A stretch of 64,000 nt of DNA from Arthrinium phaeospermum (GCA_006503535.1 QYRS01000009.1:186001-250000), one strand, 5' to 3'. Counted from the first letter of the stretch, positions 9,909 through 20,469 are shown. A program made the numbers and translations. The notes: a model not told the origin generated them from the letters alone.

Positions 9909-10659
9909 TTCGAGGGCCAGTAATAATTGAATAAGGATGGCGCAAGGGATTGAATTGGGTTCCTTTTCTTGTGGAGAATCGCCAGGGAATTGGAAAAAGA
10001 AGAAAAGAAGAGAAGAGGGAAACAGAAGCCCGTAGGGCTGTCTGGCTTATCTTACGCTGCCCAACCACTCGGTGACACCCCGCTGGGGGGCTGAGCGACC
10101 CCCAGCTGGCCCAGAGTTGCAGGTTCGGGTATGCAGGTCTTTTCCTACCCGGCTGATTTAACCGAACCAATGTAACGTTGGCGCAGGCGCATCTCACCTC
10201 AGCACCACGCTGCTGCAGACTTTCTGTACACCCTGATCCAGATGTGCAAGAATCGAGATCTTATACATATCTGGTTTAATGTTCGGTAATGCACCATTTC
10301 AGGCTGCTGGTCAAGCCCACTGTGGATATGAGGTTGTAACCATTTTCCAGGTGTTGTTGGTCTCCGTTAACGCTGGAGTAACTTGGGTCGTGGAGGCTGA
10401 GCTGACTTGTGCTCGCGAGTCTTGGTAACGCAACCGAATCAGTTGTGTCAGGGACACACAGGTTCAACAGGGAGCAGCACGAGCGTGGTACTCTGAGCCC
10501 TAATAAGTCGAACTCGACATGAAGCTGGCCAGATGTGGCCAATAGCTGAACGATGGCTTGAATATTGGATAGGGGTTGGGTACACTCTGCGACTAGATTA
10601 AACGCATTCGACATTTACATCTAGCTAGTTCTTCTCAAAGTATCATAAATACACTTAAA
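9909..10659. other. Intergenic, one unassigned open frame
   Basis: Holds the promoter of small secreted protein 1. A 112-codon minus-strand frame (10276-10614) begins with ATG but has no signal peptide, domain or splice context, so I do not call it a gene. Confidence 0.5.
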
Positions 10660-11082
10660 TCAAATCGGCGGGTTCCTCTTTACTTGAAACTTGAATGCAA
10701 GGTTGCCAGGCCCAGATGCCGTGCATATACTGCCTTGAACTCCTGAGCCAACCATATAACACCACATCCCGTCGGGGCCTCGGTCCTTTGCCGCAAGCTC
10801 CGTACAACCCTTCGGCGAGCTATAGTGACACATCATGACGCCTGTCAGTTCAACCCGGGCTTCAAAGCTTGGAGATAAAAAGGGATTCCTAACGATGCTT
10901 TCGACTGGGGTCCAGTGGCGACGAGACGTTGAAGGTACGGGGTATCTAATCTACATTCAGAGATTCTCTAGCTGCTCAGGTCTAAACTTGCGAGGTCGGG
11001 CCTCCTCTCCCAGAGGCAGAGGGGAGGCGCGGGCCACACTGCACAGACCGGCAGGAAAATGGATGACGGCCAGGAACTTCAT
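10660..11082 (-). CDS. Candidate small secreted protein, exon structure unresolved
   Basis: At 11082 an ATG opens a signal-peptide-like stretch (MKFLAVI..PAGLCSVARA) with a small-residue cleavage site. The frame then stops after about 40 codons. Further down the minus strand another frame, closed by TGA at 10660, reads ARVELTGVMMCHYSSPKG and later GPDGMWCYMVGSG with four cysteines, coding-like in composition. A plausible acceptor (CCCCAG) lies before it near 10899, but I could not find a donor that both avoids the stop and keeps frame. It is either a gene with an intron I have not resolved or a frameshifted relic. It lies between the two clearer small secreted protein genes in the same orientation. 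Confidence 0.4.
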
Positions 11083-11502
11083 CCCGAAGGGACTGGAAGT
11101 AAAGTGGGTAGATGGGATTAGGGGGTTACCGGTGCTGGAGGCTTACCGAGGGGTTTATCTATGGCGTGCGTGGAAGGATCGGAGTTTTGGTAAGATGTGT
11201 TTCGTGTGATTTAGGATGCAGTGTAGACAAACGGGGGAGTCAGCATAGCCAGCATTCTATTCAGGACATCCCTATTACGACAGAGGGGGACAAATTTATG
11301 ATTTAGGTGAATAAGTGTATAAGCAAGTGTGGTCTCAAACGAGACCTATAAAAGGGATTTCCTTCTTTCGAGACAACTAGGCGTGAGACTCTTTAAGCCC
11401 GTCATGTCGCCCGCCATCCTTCCCCAGAATACTCCTTTCCAGCCAACCACGGTTCACCCTTCCATGAGTTCCTCGAGCGTAGCTGGCCCAGCTGGTAGTA
11501 TA
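11083..11502. other. Intergenic, no gene seen
   Basis: Flank between two candidate secreted-protein genes. No coding feature supported on either strand. Confidence 0.5.
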
Positions 11503-11828
11503 TCAACACTCGGGGGTGCATATGCCTTGACAGCCGGTTAGGTTGAGCTTCTTGGCGGGGAAGTCGACGCAATCATTGTGAAAAACCCAACCACCGTCTT
11601 GGCATACAATAGGTATTATTCCACCACTACGTTTCGGGAATATATATTAGCTTGTTCTATTAACCAACGGAAGTGGCAATCCAAGAGGCTTTGCATTCAT
11701 ACTTACACGCAATAAATTTGGCCCTCTGGTCGAACAACTACAGCCACCCCGTCAATAGGCAGAGGGCCACAGCACGCGCGGACCGTGCCGCAAAGAGCGG
11801 CGGCCAGGATAGCAGCAAGGAAGCGCAT
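11503..11828 (-). CDS. Small secreted cysteine-rich protein 2 (effector-like)
   Basis: Two exons, 11828-11707 and 11626-11503, encode 81 aa. The donor is a consensus GTAAGT and the intron is 80 nt. MRFLAAILAAALCGTVRA is a signal peptide with an A-x-A-like cleavage site. The mature protein has eight cysteines (19, 20, 40, 49, 60, 73, 77, 81) and ends in Cys. The block VCQDGGWVFHNDC recurs in altered form at 12076-12181 (VCERGQWLFHSDC), and more weakly in small secreted protein 1. The intron position and phase equal those of small secreted protein 1. No known domain; function unknown, probably extracellular. Confidence 0.72.
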
Positions 11829-12075
11829 TTCGGAGATAATTGGTGGATGATGAGATCAGGGTGCAAAAAGAGTATCAGTTGGTTGTTGCGAGAAGGCTTG
11901 TATAAGTAGGCAGATAGAAAAGAGAGAGGGATACAGGACGACCCTTTTATATGCAGCTTTTGACGCTGATAAAAGAAAGATAAAGTTCTCCTCCCCTGGC
12001 ATCTTATCGAGGCCATGACCAGGTTTCCCACCAACCATCTTTCACCCTCCCATGACTTTCCCGATCCCATGGATT

Positions 12076-12181
12076 TCAATAGCAGGGCATTCGATACATG
12101 AAGTCGTCCCCCATGCCCTCGGCGAAGCAGTCTGAATGGAACAGCCACTGGCCGCGCTCGCATACGTAGCGCATCTCATTG
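12076..12181 (-). pseudogene. Orphan second exon of a third small secreted protein paralogue
   Basis: After an acceptor (ACACAG) a minus-strand frame of 34 codons reads NEMRYVCERGQWLFHSDC and ends CY before TGA at 12076. It aligns residue for residue with exon 2 of small secreted protein 2 around the C..G.W.FH.DC block and begins in the same phase. A GTAAGT donor sits 55 nt upstream at 12236, but no frame before it offers a signal peptide, and the frame in phase meets a stop within eight codons. The first exon seems lost or too diverged to see. Confidence 0.5.
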
Positions 12182-12545
12182 CTGTGTTCATCTCATTCCA
12201 GTGCCCGTTACTTGCGCTGAAGCCTACGTAACTTACAGTTGTCGTTGTAAGAATTGACTTTAGGGGTTCTGGTGGTGATCGGTACCCCATAAATCCTTTC
12301 CCCACTTTGGCCGCTGCCTGTGGCTCGATTTTGGTGGGCTGATTTTTCACAAAGGGCGCAAATGAAGCAAAGATCTCACCACGCACTTTGCAGATTGGCG
12401 GCAGAACCAATAAAGCGAAAAGTCAAGAGTGCATGAGGAGAATTAGAGAAGAAAACGTGCAGTGCACCGTCCCAAGCATTGTATTGGCAGAGAGGGAAAA
12501 GGGAGAAAAGCAGGAGAGGGCATTTTCCTACCCCCGTTTCCCAAA
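12182..12545. other. Intergenic, promoter of AlkB-like gene
   Basis: No gene; purine-rich leader just before the start of the dioxygenase gene. Confidence 0.5.
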
Positions 12546-13283
12546 ATGGAGGAGCTCCCCATGGAGCCCCGCGGCCTCTACTTCCAGCCCGACTTCGTCA
12601 CGCCCGCGCACGAGGCTGAGCTGGTGCGCGTCTTCCGCGAAGAGCTGGAATGGCCCGCCCGGCCCCCGGGAACCCGCCTCAGCCTGCACTACGGCTACAC
12701 CTTCGACTACAAGACGTTCGGCGTGGACCCGGCCATCCCCTTCCGCGAGTTCCCGGATTGGCTGCGGCCCCTGATCCCCAAGACGGTCCGGGGAGGCCTC
12801 CCGCCCGACCAGGTCTGTCTGCAGTACTACCCGCCCGGCGCGGGGATCCCGCCCCACGTCGACACCCACTCGGCCTACGACGAGCTGTACTCGCTGTCGC
12901 TGGGCAGCGCCGTCATGATGCAGTTCCGCCGGCCGGCGGAGGCGGAGGGGAAAGAGGACGATAGGGCGGAGCTGGACTTGGCGCCCCGCAGCCTGCTCGA
13001 GATGCGCGGAGATGCGCGGCTGCACTGGACCCACGGCATCAAGAAGCGCAAGACGGATACCCTGCCCGACGGCACGGTGCGGCTGCGGCAGGACCGCTGG
13101 AGCATCACGTACCGCTGGCTGCGGGAGCGCGCCGACGAAGACACGCCCGCGGAGTGCGAGTGCGGCAATGCGCGGCAGTGCGACACGGCGCAACGGCGGG
13201 TGGGGATCGAGCGGGAGTACCGGTGGAAGCAGCAGGAGCAGGGGAAGAAGCCGGAGGATACACAGCAGGAACCAGCGAGCTGA
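12546..13283 (+). CDS. AlkB/ALKBH8-like 2-oxoglutarate Fe(II) dioxygenase
   Basis: Single exon, 245 aa, starting at MEELPMEPRGLYF. An in-frame extension upstream has no ATG at its beginning and no family resemblance. The iron ligands are visible as HVD (H104, D106) and WTHGI (H163). The 2-oxoglutarate-binding block is RWSITYR (R184, R190), the R.S.T.R form common in ALKBH8-type proteins, against R.N.T.R in DNA-repair AlkB. Q93-Y94-Y95 in LQYYPPG is the usual nucleotide-recognition strand. The product should hydroxylate or demethylate a nucleic acid, tRNA being the likelier target for this branch, but no RRM or methyltransferase domain is fused. The C-terminal 45 residues are charged, with a small Cys cluster (CECGNARQC) that could bind metal. 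Confidence 0.85.
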   Translation: MEELPMEPRGLYFQPDFVTPAHEAELVRVFREELEWPARPPGTRLSLHYGYTFDYKTFGVDPAIPFREFPDWLRPLIPKTVRGGLPPDQVCLQYYPPGAGIPPHVDTHSAYDELYSLSLGSAVMMQFRRPAEAEGKEDDRAELDLAPRSLLEMRGDARLHWTHGIKKRKTDTLPDGTVRLRQDRWSITYRWLRERADEDTPAECECGNARQCDTAQRRVGIEREYRWKQQEQGKKPEDTQQEPAS

Positions 13284-14209
13284 GATGGAGAAACAGCCGA
13301 ACCACCCGATCAGTCAATATCGTCAATCACCGAAAGAAAGAACAGCAAGGCAATCCATGTGTCAAGTCCCACTTGAGCATGCAGGATCTTCTGGCATCGT
13401 GTTACGTGCATTATGCATCCAAGGCATCCATCGCGCCAAAGCAAGCTAGCAAGTCCGTCGGTCTGTCGCTGTTGGGCCTGCTTTCGCTACCCTCGACCTT
13501 GCCACCCAAGCCGTCAAGTTCTATGGTAAGACGTTTACAGCATCTACCCAACCACACTTACCACATCTCCAACCAAAAGGGCGAACACCACAAAGCTAGG
13601 CGCCGAGACATTCGGTTATAAGAGAGCAGAGGCATTCCCACCCGACACACAGCCAACGGAACCCCTAAAGGAGTTTATATTATTGGTAGATGTCTCCATC
13701 CTCCAACTTGCCAACAATGGTTTTCTCTCTCCCCTCGATCAACACATGCTCGGATGGCCCTGCCGGCTCACGTGGATTCGTCTCGTGTTCCGGATGACAG
13801 GGGGGCTTGTGCCGGGATTGCACCCTCTCAGGTGGCTGAGCTTGGAAGCTTCGGGAGCCATGGTTCTAAGTCAAGCCCCTCTTCGCTTGCCCGTTCTGGG
13901 CCGTATGAGCCCTTTCACTGCTGTCGGCATCCGACTGTGCAAGCGTCGCTTATCAATCTACAGACAATGGAGAAGATCAGGTAGTCTAGTCACCCTCCAG
14001 GGAGCCAATAATGAACCAAAGTCATTCTATTATGAACCTATGATCTAAATTGGTGATTGGCGAGCCCACTGTGCAAGCCGGATTGGAGGCCGTCAAGTGA
14101 CGCGACGAGGTTCGTAAATGACTCAAGTCTTCTTCTCTACAATCCACTGTTGCTATACCAAGGCGCGAGACATGGTATGCCGTTATCGTCATGTCAGTTC
14201 CACCAAAGC
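13284..14209. other. Intergenic between convergent genes
   Basis: Space between the ends of the AlkB-like gene and the sedolisin gene. No recognisable coding sequence or RNA. Confidence 0.55.
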
Positions 14210-17206
14210 TCAAACGCTCATGAGCAAATCGAGCAGCTTGGGGAAGTTCGGCGACCCAAGACCGGTGACGGGGTCCCACCCCTTGGCCGCCGCAAACCCC
14301 GGCGTTCCGCACCCGGGGTTGTTGCCCGACGTCACATCAAAGAAGACCTCGGGATGGGAGTACTGGTCCAATTGGTCAGCATCAACCATCCATGTCCATC
14401 TACCTTTGCTTATCGAACACATGTCAAAGTCGCATGGAGGAAAGAGGGTGCTAGAAGTAGAGATCACTTACCAAAATCGGGTTGATGAACCCTACCGTGC
14501 TCTTCCCAGCCTTCAGCCGCTCCTCATTAATCTATCAACTCTGGGCGTCAGCATTTACTCTTATTCGAATGAACAGGATGTCTCGAGAGGGAATAATGGA
14601 AAAGATCGAATGCGCGGTTATTCCATCCCTTATGAAACACTGGGATAAGGGATCAACGCTGGAATAAACACGTGGTCAAACCGCGGCCACCGATACGGCA
14701 CCCACGAGGAGTACCGCAGTGGTTACACCGAGTTCGTCGAGCGCATCCGCAACCGTGTCGTCCCAATCGCCTCCCCCAGTGAACTCCAGAAGCTGGTTCG
14801 AATCCAGGTTCGCCTGGGTACCACTTTGCTGAGCCTCATGGATAGGTTCCGTGCCAAGTTTGGCTTCACGCTGTCGAAGAAAGCTTCTCGCGCGACACCT
14901 TCCCCTCCTCCGCAGGATCCCAACTGGTGGATAAGGAAGAACACGAAGAAATAAACACAGAAAGTCACTTACCAGCGTCAGCACCGCACCCCATACGGGC
15001 GCCGACAACGACGTGCCGCCAATCAGGTACCAGCTGCCACCCGTATACACGACCTGGCGATCACCCACCGCGGCCACATCCGGATAGCCGCGCCCGAGCC
15101 TGTTATACACGCCGCCCTGAGTAATATTGACGAAGTTGCCGTCGCGAGGGAACTCGGCGTAGGCCTTGAACGGCAGCGTGGGCCCCACGGTGTCGAGATA
15201 GCTGTCCACGGCCTCTTTCTGCCACTCGGGCGCGGGAAACACGTTGCTGAACCCGCCGCCGCTCCCGAAGCGGGCCGTGGCCACCTCGCGCAGCCTCTCT
15301 CCGGGCTGAGGGGTCGTGGCGTTGCTGTTGCGGTCCCACTCGGTGCTGCCGACGGACAGGACGTAGGGGCAGGTCGAGGCGAACTCCGGGTTGAAGAGCA
15401 GGCCGGTCTCGTTGTGGGCGCCGCCGCGGGGGCAGTTGGCGGCCCTGCCGACGCCGTCGTCGCCCGAGGAGATGACGGTGGTGGCGCCCTGCAGCGCCAG
15501 CTTCATCCACTCGCCGCACTGGCGCTTCATGTAGTAGTCGGGCCAGTCGAGCTCGTCGCCGCCGTACGAGATGGACACCACGTGGGTCGGCTCGTAGACG
15601 CCGCACTGGAGCTGGCCCGTGTAGCCGCCCGGGTTGGGGTCGGGGTAGGCCGGGTCCTGGCACCGGGGCTCGGTGCAGTCGCCCGTCTCGCCATAGGCGG
15701 TGCGGGTGCAGTAGCTGCCGTCGATGGCGTCGAGGAAGGTGTTCCAGAAGCCCGAGAAGTTGCCCGAGTGCTGGTAGTACTCGTCGTCGACCTGGTACAG
15801 CACCGTCTTTTGCGGCCAGATGAGGGGCCAGGCGGCGTCGAAGTCCAGGGCAGATTCGGAGCCGGCTGTGATGGGGTAGGGCGAGGGTTCCTCGATGGCA
15901 CCCACGGCTCCGTCGACGAGGCGCTCCTCCGGGTAGGTTCCTTTGGGGATATTCATGTCTCTACCAAAATGGGTTGGTTACTAAGGGCGGGGGAACGGAT
16001 GATGGTTAGTCACATACGGGTAAAGCGTGGCGAAGAAGACGTCCAAGTCGGCTCTGCTGTAATGATCATCCAGGCTTTCGAATATGCCTAGTTCGTTTCC
16101 CGGGCATGAGGTTGTTCCGTTGGGCAGGTTGTATTGAACTGATTATTCGTCAGTGGCTTGAAAGCGGCAAGGTGTTTATTCCCTCCTGTTTTGATGCTTA
16201 TTCCACGTTGTCCCAGTGTCTCATGAGAGAAAGTGTGGCCGTTTATTCAAGGAGTAACCGTTTATTCGATAAATTCCCATCATTCCCATGGAGACATCCA
16301 CGCCATGATACCTAGGAGGGGGTTTGAAAAAAACGTACCTCTTGTGCACTCGGCCGTGACATAGCGGTCGCAGGTGGTAGCATTCGGGTTGGGAAATCCA
16401 GGAAGCTGCGTGATCTCGGGGCGAACGATCTTGCCGTCCTTCAGACCACTCCGCTTCTTCCTCTTGCTATCTTTGCCGCCCGCGGAGCGCTTCCGGAGCC
16501 GGGTGCCGGGGGTCACGTAGTCAACGTGCTCTTGGACGTGAGACGGCACATGGTAGGACTCGGTCGAGATGTCCTGCGTGCCGTCCGAGTGCTGCCAGAT
16601 ATGGAACTCTGCATAGAGCAGGTTCTCCGCCTCGGCGGTGGTGGCATCAAACTGAATCCACTAAGGGGGACATGAGTACGGAAGACGGCCACAGATGACG
16701 CCAGCCACTTACCTGCTTATTCACAGACTGGGCCACGCGATCCCTGGAGATACCCGAGGCGACCACCCAGTCAATCACGGCATCGGCACTTGACTTCTCT
16801 GGAGCGAAGAAGTCAATGACTTCCTCAGAGCTCATGTGTTTCCCGTAGTTGGCAGACTGGGGATTCGAGCTTTTGGCAAGGGGGTGTCGGGTTAGTCACT
16901 CATGGTTCGACTGATATCAGCTTGGCGTTCTACCTACATATCCATCAACCTATCATGTCCGGCGTCAAGGTTCCTCTGCTTCAAGCCTATCCGCATAGGC
17001 AGAACGGCACGAGGATAGACCTTGGCTCTCTTGGTCCACTGTCGTCCCAAACGAGGAACATGACGCTCGTGGAGATTGTGCGTAGCGGGGACCTCGCGCT
17101 TCTTCAGCGACGACGTGGAGCCTCTACGCGGCAGGGTCACCGGGTTGGCCACGGTCTCAAGGATGAGACCCGTGGTGAGGGCAGCCACCAAGGACTGGAT
17201 GAGCAT
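14210..17206 (-). CDS. Secreted sedolisin (S53 tripeptidyl-peptidase/aorsin-like) protease
   Basis: Seven exons on the minus strand: 17206-16938, 16869-16713, 16660-16339, 16138-16018, 15960-14973, 14531-14472, 14362-14210, all in frame, 689 aa. A signal peptide (MLIQSLVAALTTGLILETVA) precedes the activation prodomain (about 50-220; SANYGKHMSSEEV and FFAPEKSS are family hallmarks) and a basic linker with KR sites. The catalytic unit has E325 and D329 in ESALD, the oxyanion Asp in SSGDDGVG, and S607 in GGTSLSAP. The calcium site is formed by FFDVTSGNNPGCG and GWDPVTGLGSP near the C-terminus. All key residues are present, so it should be an active acidic protease acting outside the cell. Intron 3 (200 nt) and intron 5 (441 nt) are much longer than the rest and carry repeats and an insert listed separately. 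Confidence 0.92.
14589..14672. repeat. GGAATAA repeat copy 1 (sedolisin intron 5)
   Basis: Carries GGAATAA and TTATTCC in inverted arrangement, then a block cactgggat..caacgctggaataaac that recurs in copies 2 and 3. Confidence 0.45.
14649..14954 (+). other. Coding-like open frame inserted in sedolisin intron 5
   Basis: Within the 441-nt intron, on the strand opposite to the protease gene, a stop-free frame of 101 codons reads as a well-formed protein segment (GHRYGTHEEYRSGYTEFVER, then LLSLMDRFRAKFGF, ending DPNWWIRKNTKK and TAA). It has no ATG start of its own. The GC content is gene-like and the opposite strand is also open. I do not recognise the family. It looks like a captured fragment of another gene's 3' end. 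Confidence 0.4.
14663..14958. repeat. 9-bp direct repeats flanking the intron insert
   Basis: AATAAACAC occurs at 14663-14671 and again at 14950-14958, bracketing the 278-bp GC-rich insert. It could be a target-site duplication or chance, as the motif is A-rich. Confidence 0.3.
16173..16268. repeat. GGAATAA repeat copy 2 (sedolisin intron 3)
   Basis: Inverted relative to copy 1. On the minus strand it reads cactgggacaacgtggaataag, close to copy 1, with further GAATAAAC motifs on either side. It fills much of a 200-nt intron. Confidence 0.45.
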
Positions 17207-19065
17207 GGCGAGGGCTAGTCAATGGAACTAGAAAGACAAATATACAAGAGAAGGTGGGAGAGAAGCAAACAGGATCCAGCCTGTTGACTCTCGTGGGCCA
17301 TGGCGGCCTTTATGAAGTAGGCATCGGCACCTACATCTGCCCGGGTGAATGAAGCGCGCATCTTGTGTTTGCTCAACAAGCTACCGGAAGCAGGGCAGGG
17401 TAGGCCGCATCCCACGCAGATTAAAGCAGCCATTGAGGGCACTGGGCGCCGCACCAGGGGGGAGGATCGCCTATCATTGCCATGTCGAGCCCGGGGACGG
17501 TTATCACACCTTCCTCATCTCTACTAGGCAATGCCGCAGTCTAGTTACATGATTAAAGCAACATGCAGTCAGCAGGCGGCCGCAGGAATAAACCGTCTTG
17601 ATTATTCCACTTGCTCCAGGGAACAACAGTGGAATAAACGAATGCCACTGTAATAACATCCTGTAAAACAGCTTATTCTTGAGGAGACTTGACCAGTTTA
17701 TTCTCGCAAGGCCTTGTCAGATTCATACAGACGAACGGGCCAATGCACGCTGACACGGCTCCTCAAGCAACCGACATGGCGAACCGAAGGGCGAGCTCCC
17801 GCATCCGGACTAGCTTATCGGTAAAGGCATGAATAATTTCACGGATCGCCAACTTGCTCGTCTAGCACCCCTGAACTGAGCCCCGCAACCGTAATGCCCG
17901 GGTCACTTCTCACTTCTCGATTGGTCACATTGGTTCGCCGGGGGGACTATCAAGCTTTCACTAGACGGGCAACACTCTTGCCCAGGAAGCTTGATCTCAC
18001 TTCTCTCTGGATAGTCCCGTAAATGATAGCCTGCTACGTCGTATCCCGAGTTCGGACTTAAGGTTGTTTCTCATTTCGTGCTTAGGGACGACCTGGGATG
18101 TCTGGAAAGGACACGGGATGCTGCGTTGGCATTCCTGCTGGTAGAAGCAGGATGCACTCGCCCTGCCCCGTCAGGTCCTTGCATAGCTACATGTATGTAT
18201 GTATACTCACTTGGGCGACCTACTCAGCGGTGACGACCAGAACTGTGACGACGACTGAAGCTAGGGTCGAGCAGCATCGTCCATACCAGGCTGTAAGCCC
18301 TGCAAGACCCAAAATAGGTTGCTTGGTTGTCAGAGCCTGGATAGCGAAGCATTTTGTGCCACGGCGCGGAAGATAACCTGCTTGTTGCGCTTCTGCTGCA
18401 TAAGTGGCGTCCGAGCCCCTGTAAAAGACTCACCGGCCGTACTGACAGCCTGCTGCTCGCATCAAGTAACAGCCCCAGAATGGGTAGCATACGAAGACGG
18501 CAGATGTAAACAAAGACTTTGGGATCGGAATTCTATGGATGAAACAGCGGCAAGATGACAATCCCCGTTGCTGATTTCTTTCTTTAGTCCTTTCTGTGAC
18601 ACGAGCAATCATCCAGATAGTCATTTGGGCCGTGGCTTGCATCATGCTAGGACTTACAGCGCCTGGAGTACTGAGAATTTCAGCTATTATCCGATGCGCA
18701 TGAATCGAGGCGATGCTGTACGACATGATCAATTTAGTTACCAGGAGTCATAATATCATCTCAATGCCGATCAAAATAGCAACCGATGTGAGGGATTGAA
18801 GATTGAAAGGAAGAGAGGGCAGAGCAGTTCTGGGCAGAGCAGCAGTAGGAGCATCCCTATCGATCTCCATTGGTGATGGGTGGGTCAGCTCAGGCCCAAG
18901 CAACCAGGCAAATCCGATAAGCAGCAATTGGCTGGTACCCCTCCCCCGCCATCCACGATAAGAAACAAAAATTATTGGTCCTGTCCCGCATTCCGAGGGG
19001 CATCGTCGCAAAAGAAGTTTGGATGGTAGTTTGCGACCCAAGCCATAACCGCACACACACACATC
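17207..19065. other. Intergenic, sedolisin and TSR4 promoters, no gene
   Basis: Divergent promoter region of 1.9 kb. Apart from repeat copy 3, only short hydrophobic frames around 18224-18790 are visible, split over frames with stops and no consistent splice pattern. Confidence 0.5.
17584..17706. repeat. GGAATAA repeat copy 3 (upstream of sedolisin)
   Basis: About 380 bp upstream of the protease start. Contains GGAATAAAC..TTATTCC as an inverted pair and agggaacaacagtggaataa, matching the core of copies 1 and 2, with another TTATTC pair further on. Confidence 0.45.
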
Positions 19066-20469
19066 ATGGCGCCGTACGATAGCGACTCATCCGGAGGCGA
19101 GGAGGAGGAGTACACCGAGACCAACGTCTTGCTGGGCTACGCTTCCAAAGATGCCGACGATGACACCATCAGCCGCCTGGGAGGGCGCCCTGTAAGTGCT
19201 GCTCAATCCTCACCAATCTTTGGGCGCAAAGGTCGCGGGAGTTCCTCGAGATTCACTGCATAATTCCCTTACTTCCTTACCGGTTCCGGATTCTAATGCA
19301 TCTTTGCCAAAATTTAGGAATGGCTAGACCCTTCATCGCCCCCGTCGGCCGCCCTTGCCCGATGCAAGGTCTGCAAGGACCTGATGGTCGTCATCCTCCA
19401 GCTCAACGGCGAGCTGCCCGAACAATTCCCCGGCCACGAGCGACGGATCTACGTGTTTGCCTGCAGAAAGAAGACTTGCCGACGGAAAGACGGCAGCATT
19501 CGCGCGGTGCGAGGCGTACGGATTGCGCCCGGCTCCAAGGTCGTCACAGCGAAGAAGGAAGAGGAAAAGAAGTCGACAACACCCGCCGCCAAACCTGAGC
19601 CCAAGCCGATCGCCACCGGTCTAGGTGAATCTCTCTTTGGTACCAAGACGATTGGCTCGTCCACTGGCTCGGCCAATCCGTTTGCGACGGGCAATTCATC
19701 CGCCGCGGCCTCGAGCAACCCCTTTGCTTCCGCGAACCCCTTCAGCAAGCCTGCGCCAGCCGCCACCGAATCCAAACCCGAAGCCAAGCCCGAGGAGGAG
19801 GCCACCACCACGGAGAAGGTCGCGGAAGCCGTCAGCTCGCTGCCCCAAACCTTTGCCGAGACGCTCTCCCTCAACAACCCCCAGGCCAAGTCCGAAACGC
19901 CAGAGCCTGCGGAGCCCTGGCCCGCCGAGAAGGACCAGCCCGCGCCTTACCCCATATCCTACCTGGCCGACGCCGACTACGAAACGCTCGACCCCACCCC
20001 GGCCCCCGTACCCCAGGCCGTGCAGATGGACGTCGACGACCCCTCGTCTGCCACAGGGGGTAGCGGCAAGGAGGACAAGGACGTGTTCGAGTCGAGCCAC
20101 GACGCCGACTTCCAGAAGTTCGCGGACCGGCTGGCGCAGAACCCGGAGCAGGTGATCCGGTACGAGTTCCGGGGGCAGCCGCTGCTGTACTCCAAGGCGG
20201 ACGCCGTGGGGCAGAACCTGGGCCAGGGGCGGAGCATGCCCCGGTGCGGCAACTGCGGGGCCGCCCGGACGTTCGAGGTGCAGATGACGCCCAACGCCAT
20301 CGCCGAGCTCGAGGCCGAGGAGATGGGGTTGGAAGGGATGGACTGGGGCACCATTATTGTGGGGGTGTGCGATGCCGACTGCCAGGCCCGCGGCGTGGGC
20401 GAGGGCGAGGCGGGGTACCTGGAGGAGTGGGCGGGGGTGCAGTGGGAGGAGTTGACGATGAAGCGATGA
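19066..20469 (+). CDS. TSR4: TSR4/PDCD2-like ribosome-biogenesis chaperone
   Basis: Two exons, 19066-19191 and 19318-20469, 425 aa. The N-terminus has an acidic lead and LLGYA, then EWLDP and a zinc-ribbon-like CKVCKDLMVVILQLNGELP followed by ERRIYVFACRKKTCRRKDGS, which is the PDCD2/TSR4 N-terminal module. The middle (about 105-220) is a low-complexity S/N/P/K-rich linker. The C-terminal third is the PDCD2_C domain, with DADFQKFADRLAQNPEQVIRY, CGNCG and the closing WGTIIVGVCDADC..YLEEWAGVQWEEL. In yeast Tsr4 binds nascent uS5 (Rps2) and is needed for late 40S maturation; that role is inferred by homology. Confidence 0.88.

Noticed and set aside
10276..10614. 112-codon minus-strand frame near the small secreted protein genes
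   Set aside because: ATG present, but no signal peptide, splice context or recognisable family; kept as unassigned.
12462..12545. Upstream extension of the AlkB-like gene
   Set aside because: The frame opens without ATG and the added residues look like translated leader; the start at 12546 fits the family.
14793..14807. ctggttcgaatccag, a T-arm-like hairpin with B-box sequence inside the sedolisin intron
   Set aside because: No D arm, acceptor stem or A box at a proper distance; it lies inside the coding-like insert.
14723..14968. Minus-strand frame with an apparent acceptor in sedolisin intron 5, as an extra protease exon
   Set aside because: The S53 family joins the ends of exons 5 and 6 directly (VLTL then INEERL), so an extra exon would break a conserved helix.
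18224..18790. Hydrophobic frames suggesting a membrane-protein relic
   Set aside because: Pieces lie in different frames and on both strands with stops between; the resemblance is only hydrophobicity.
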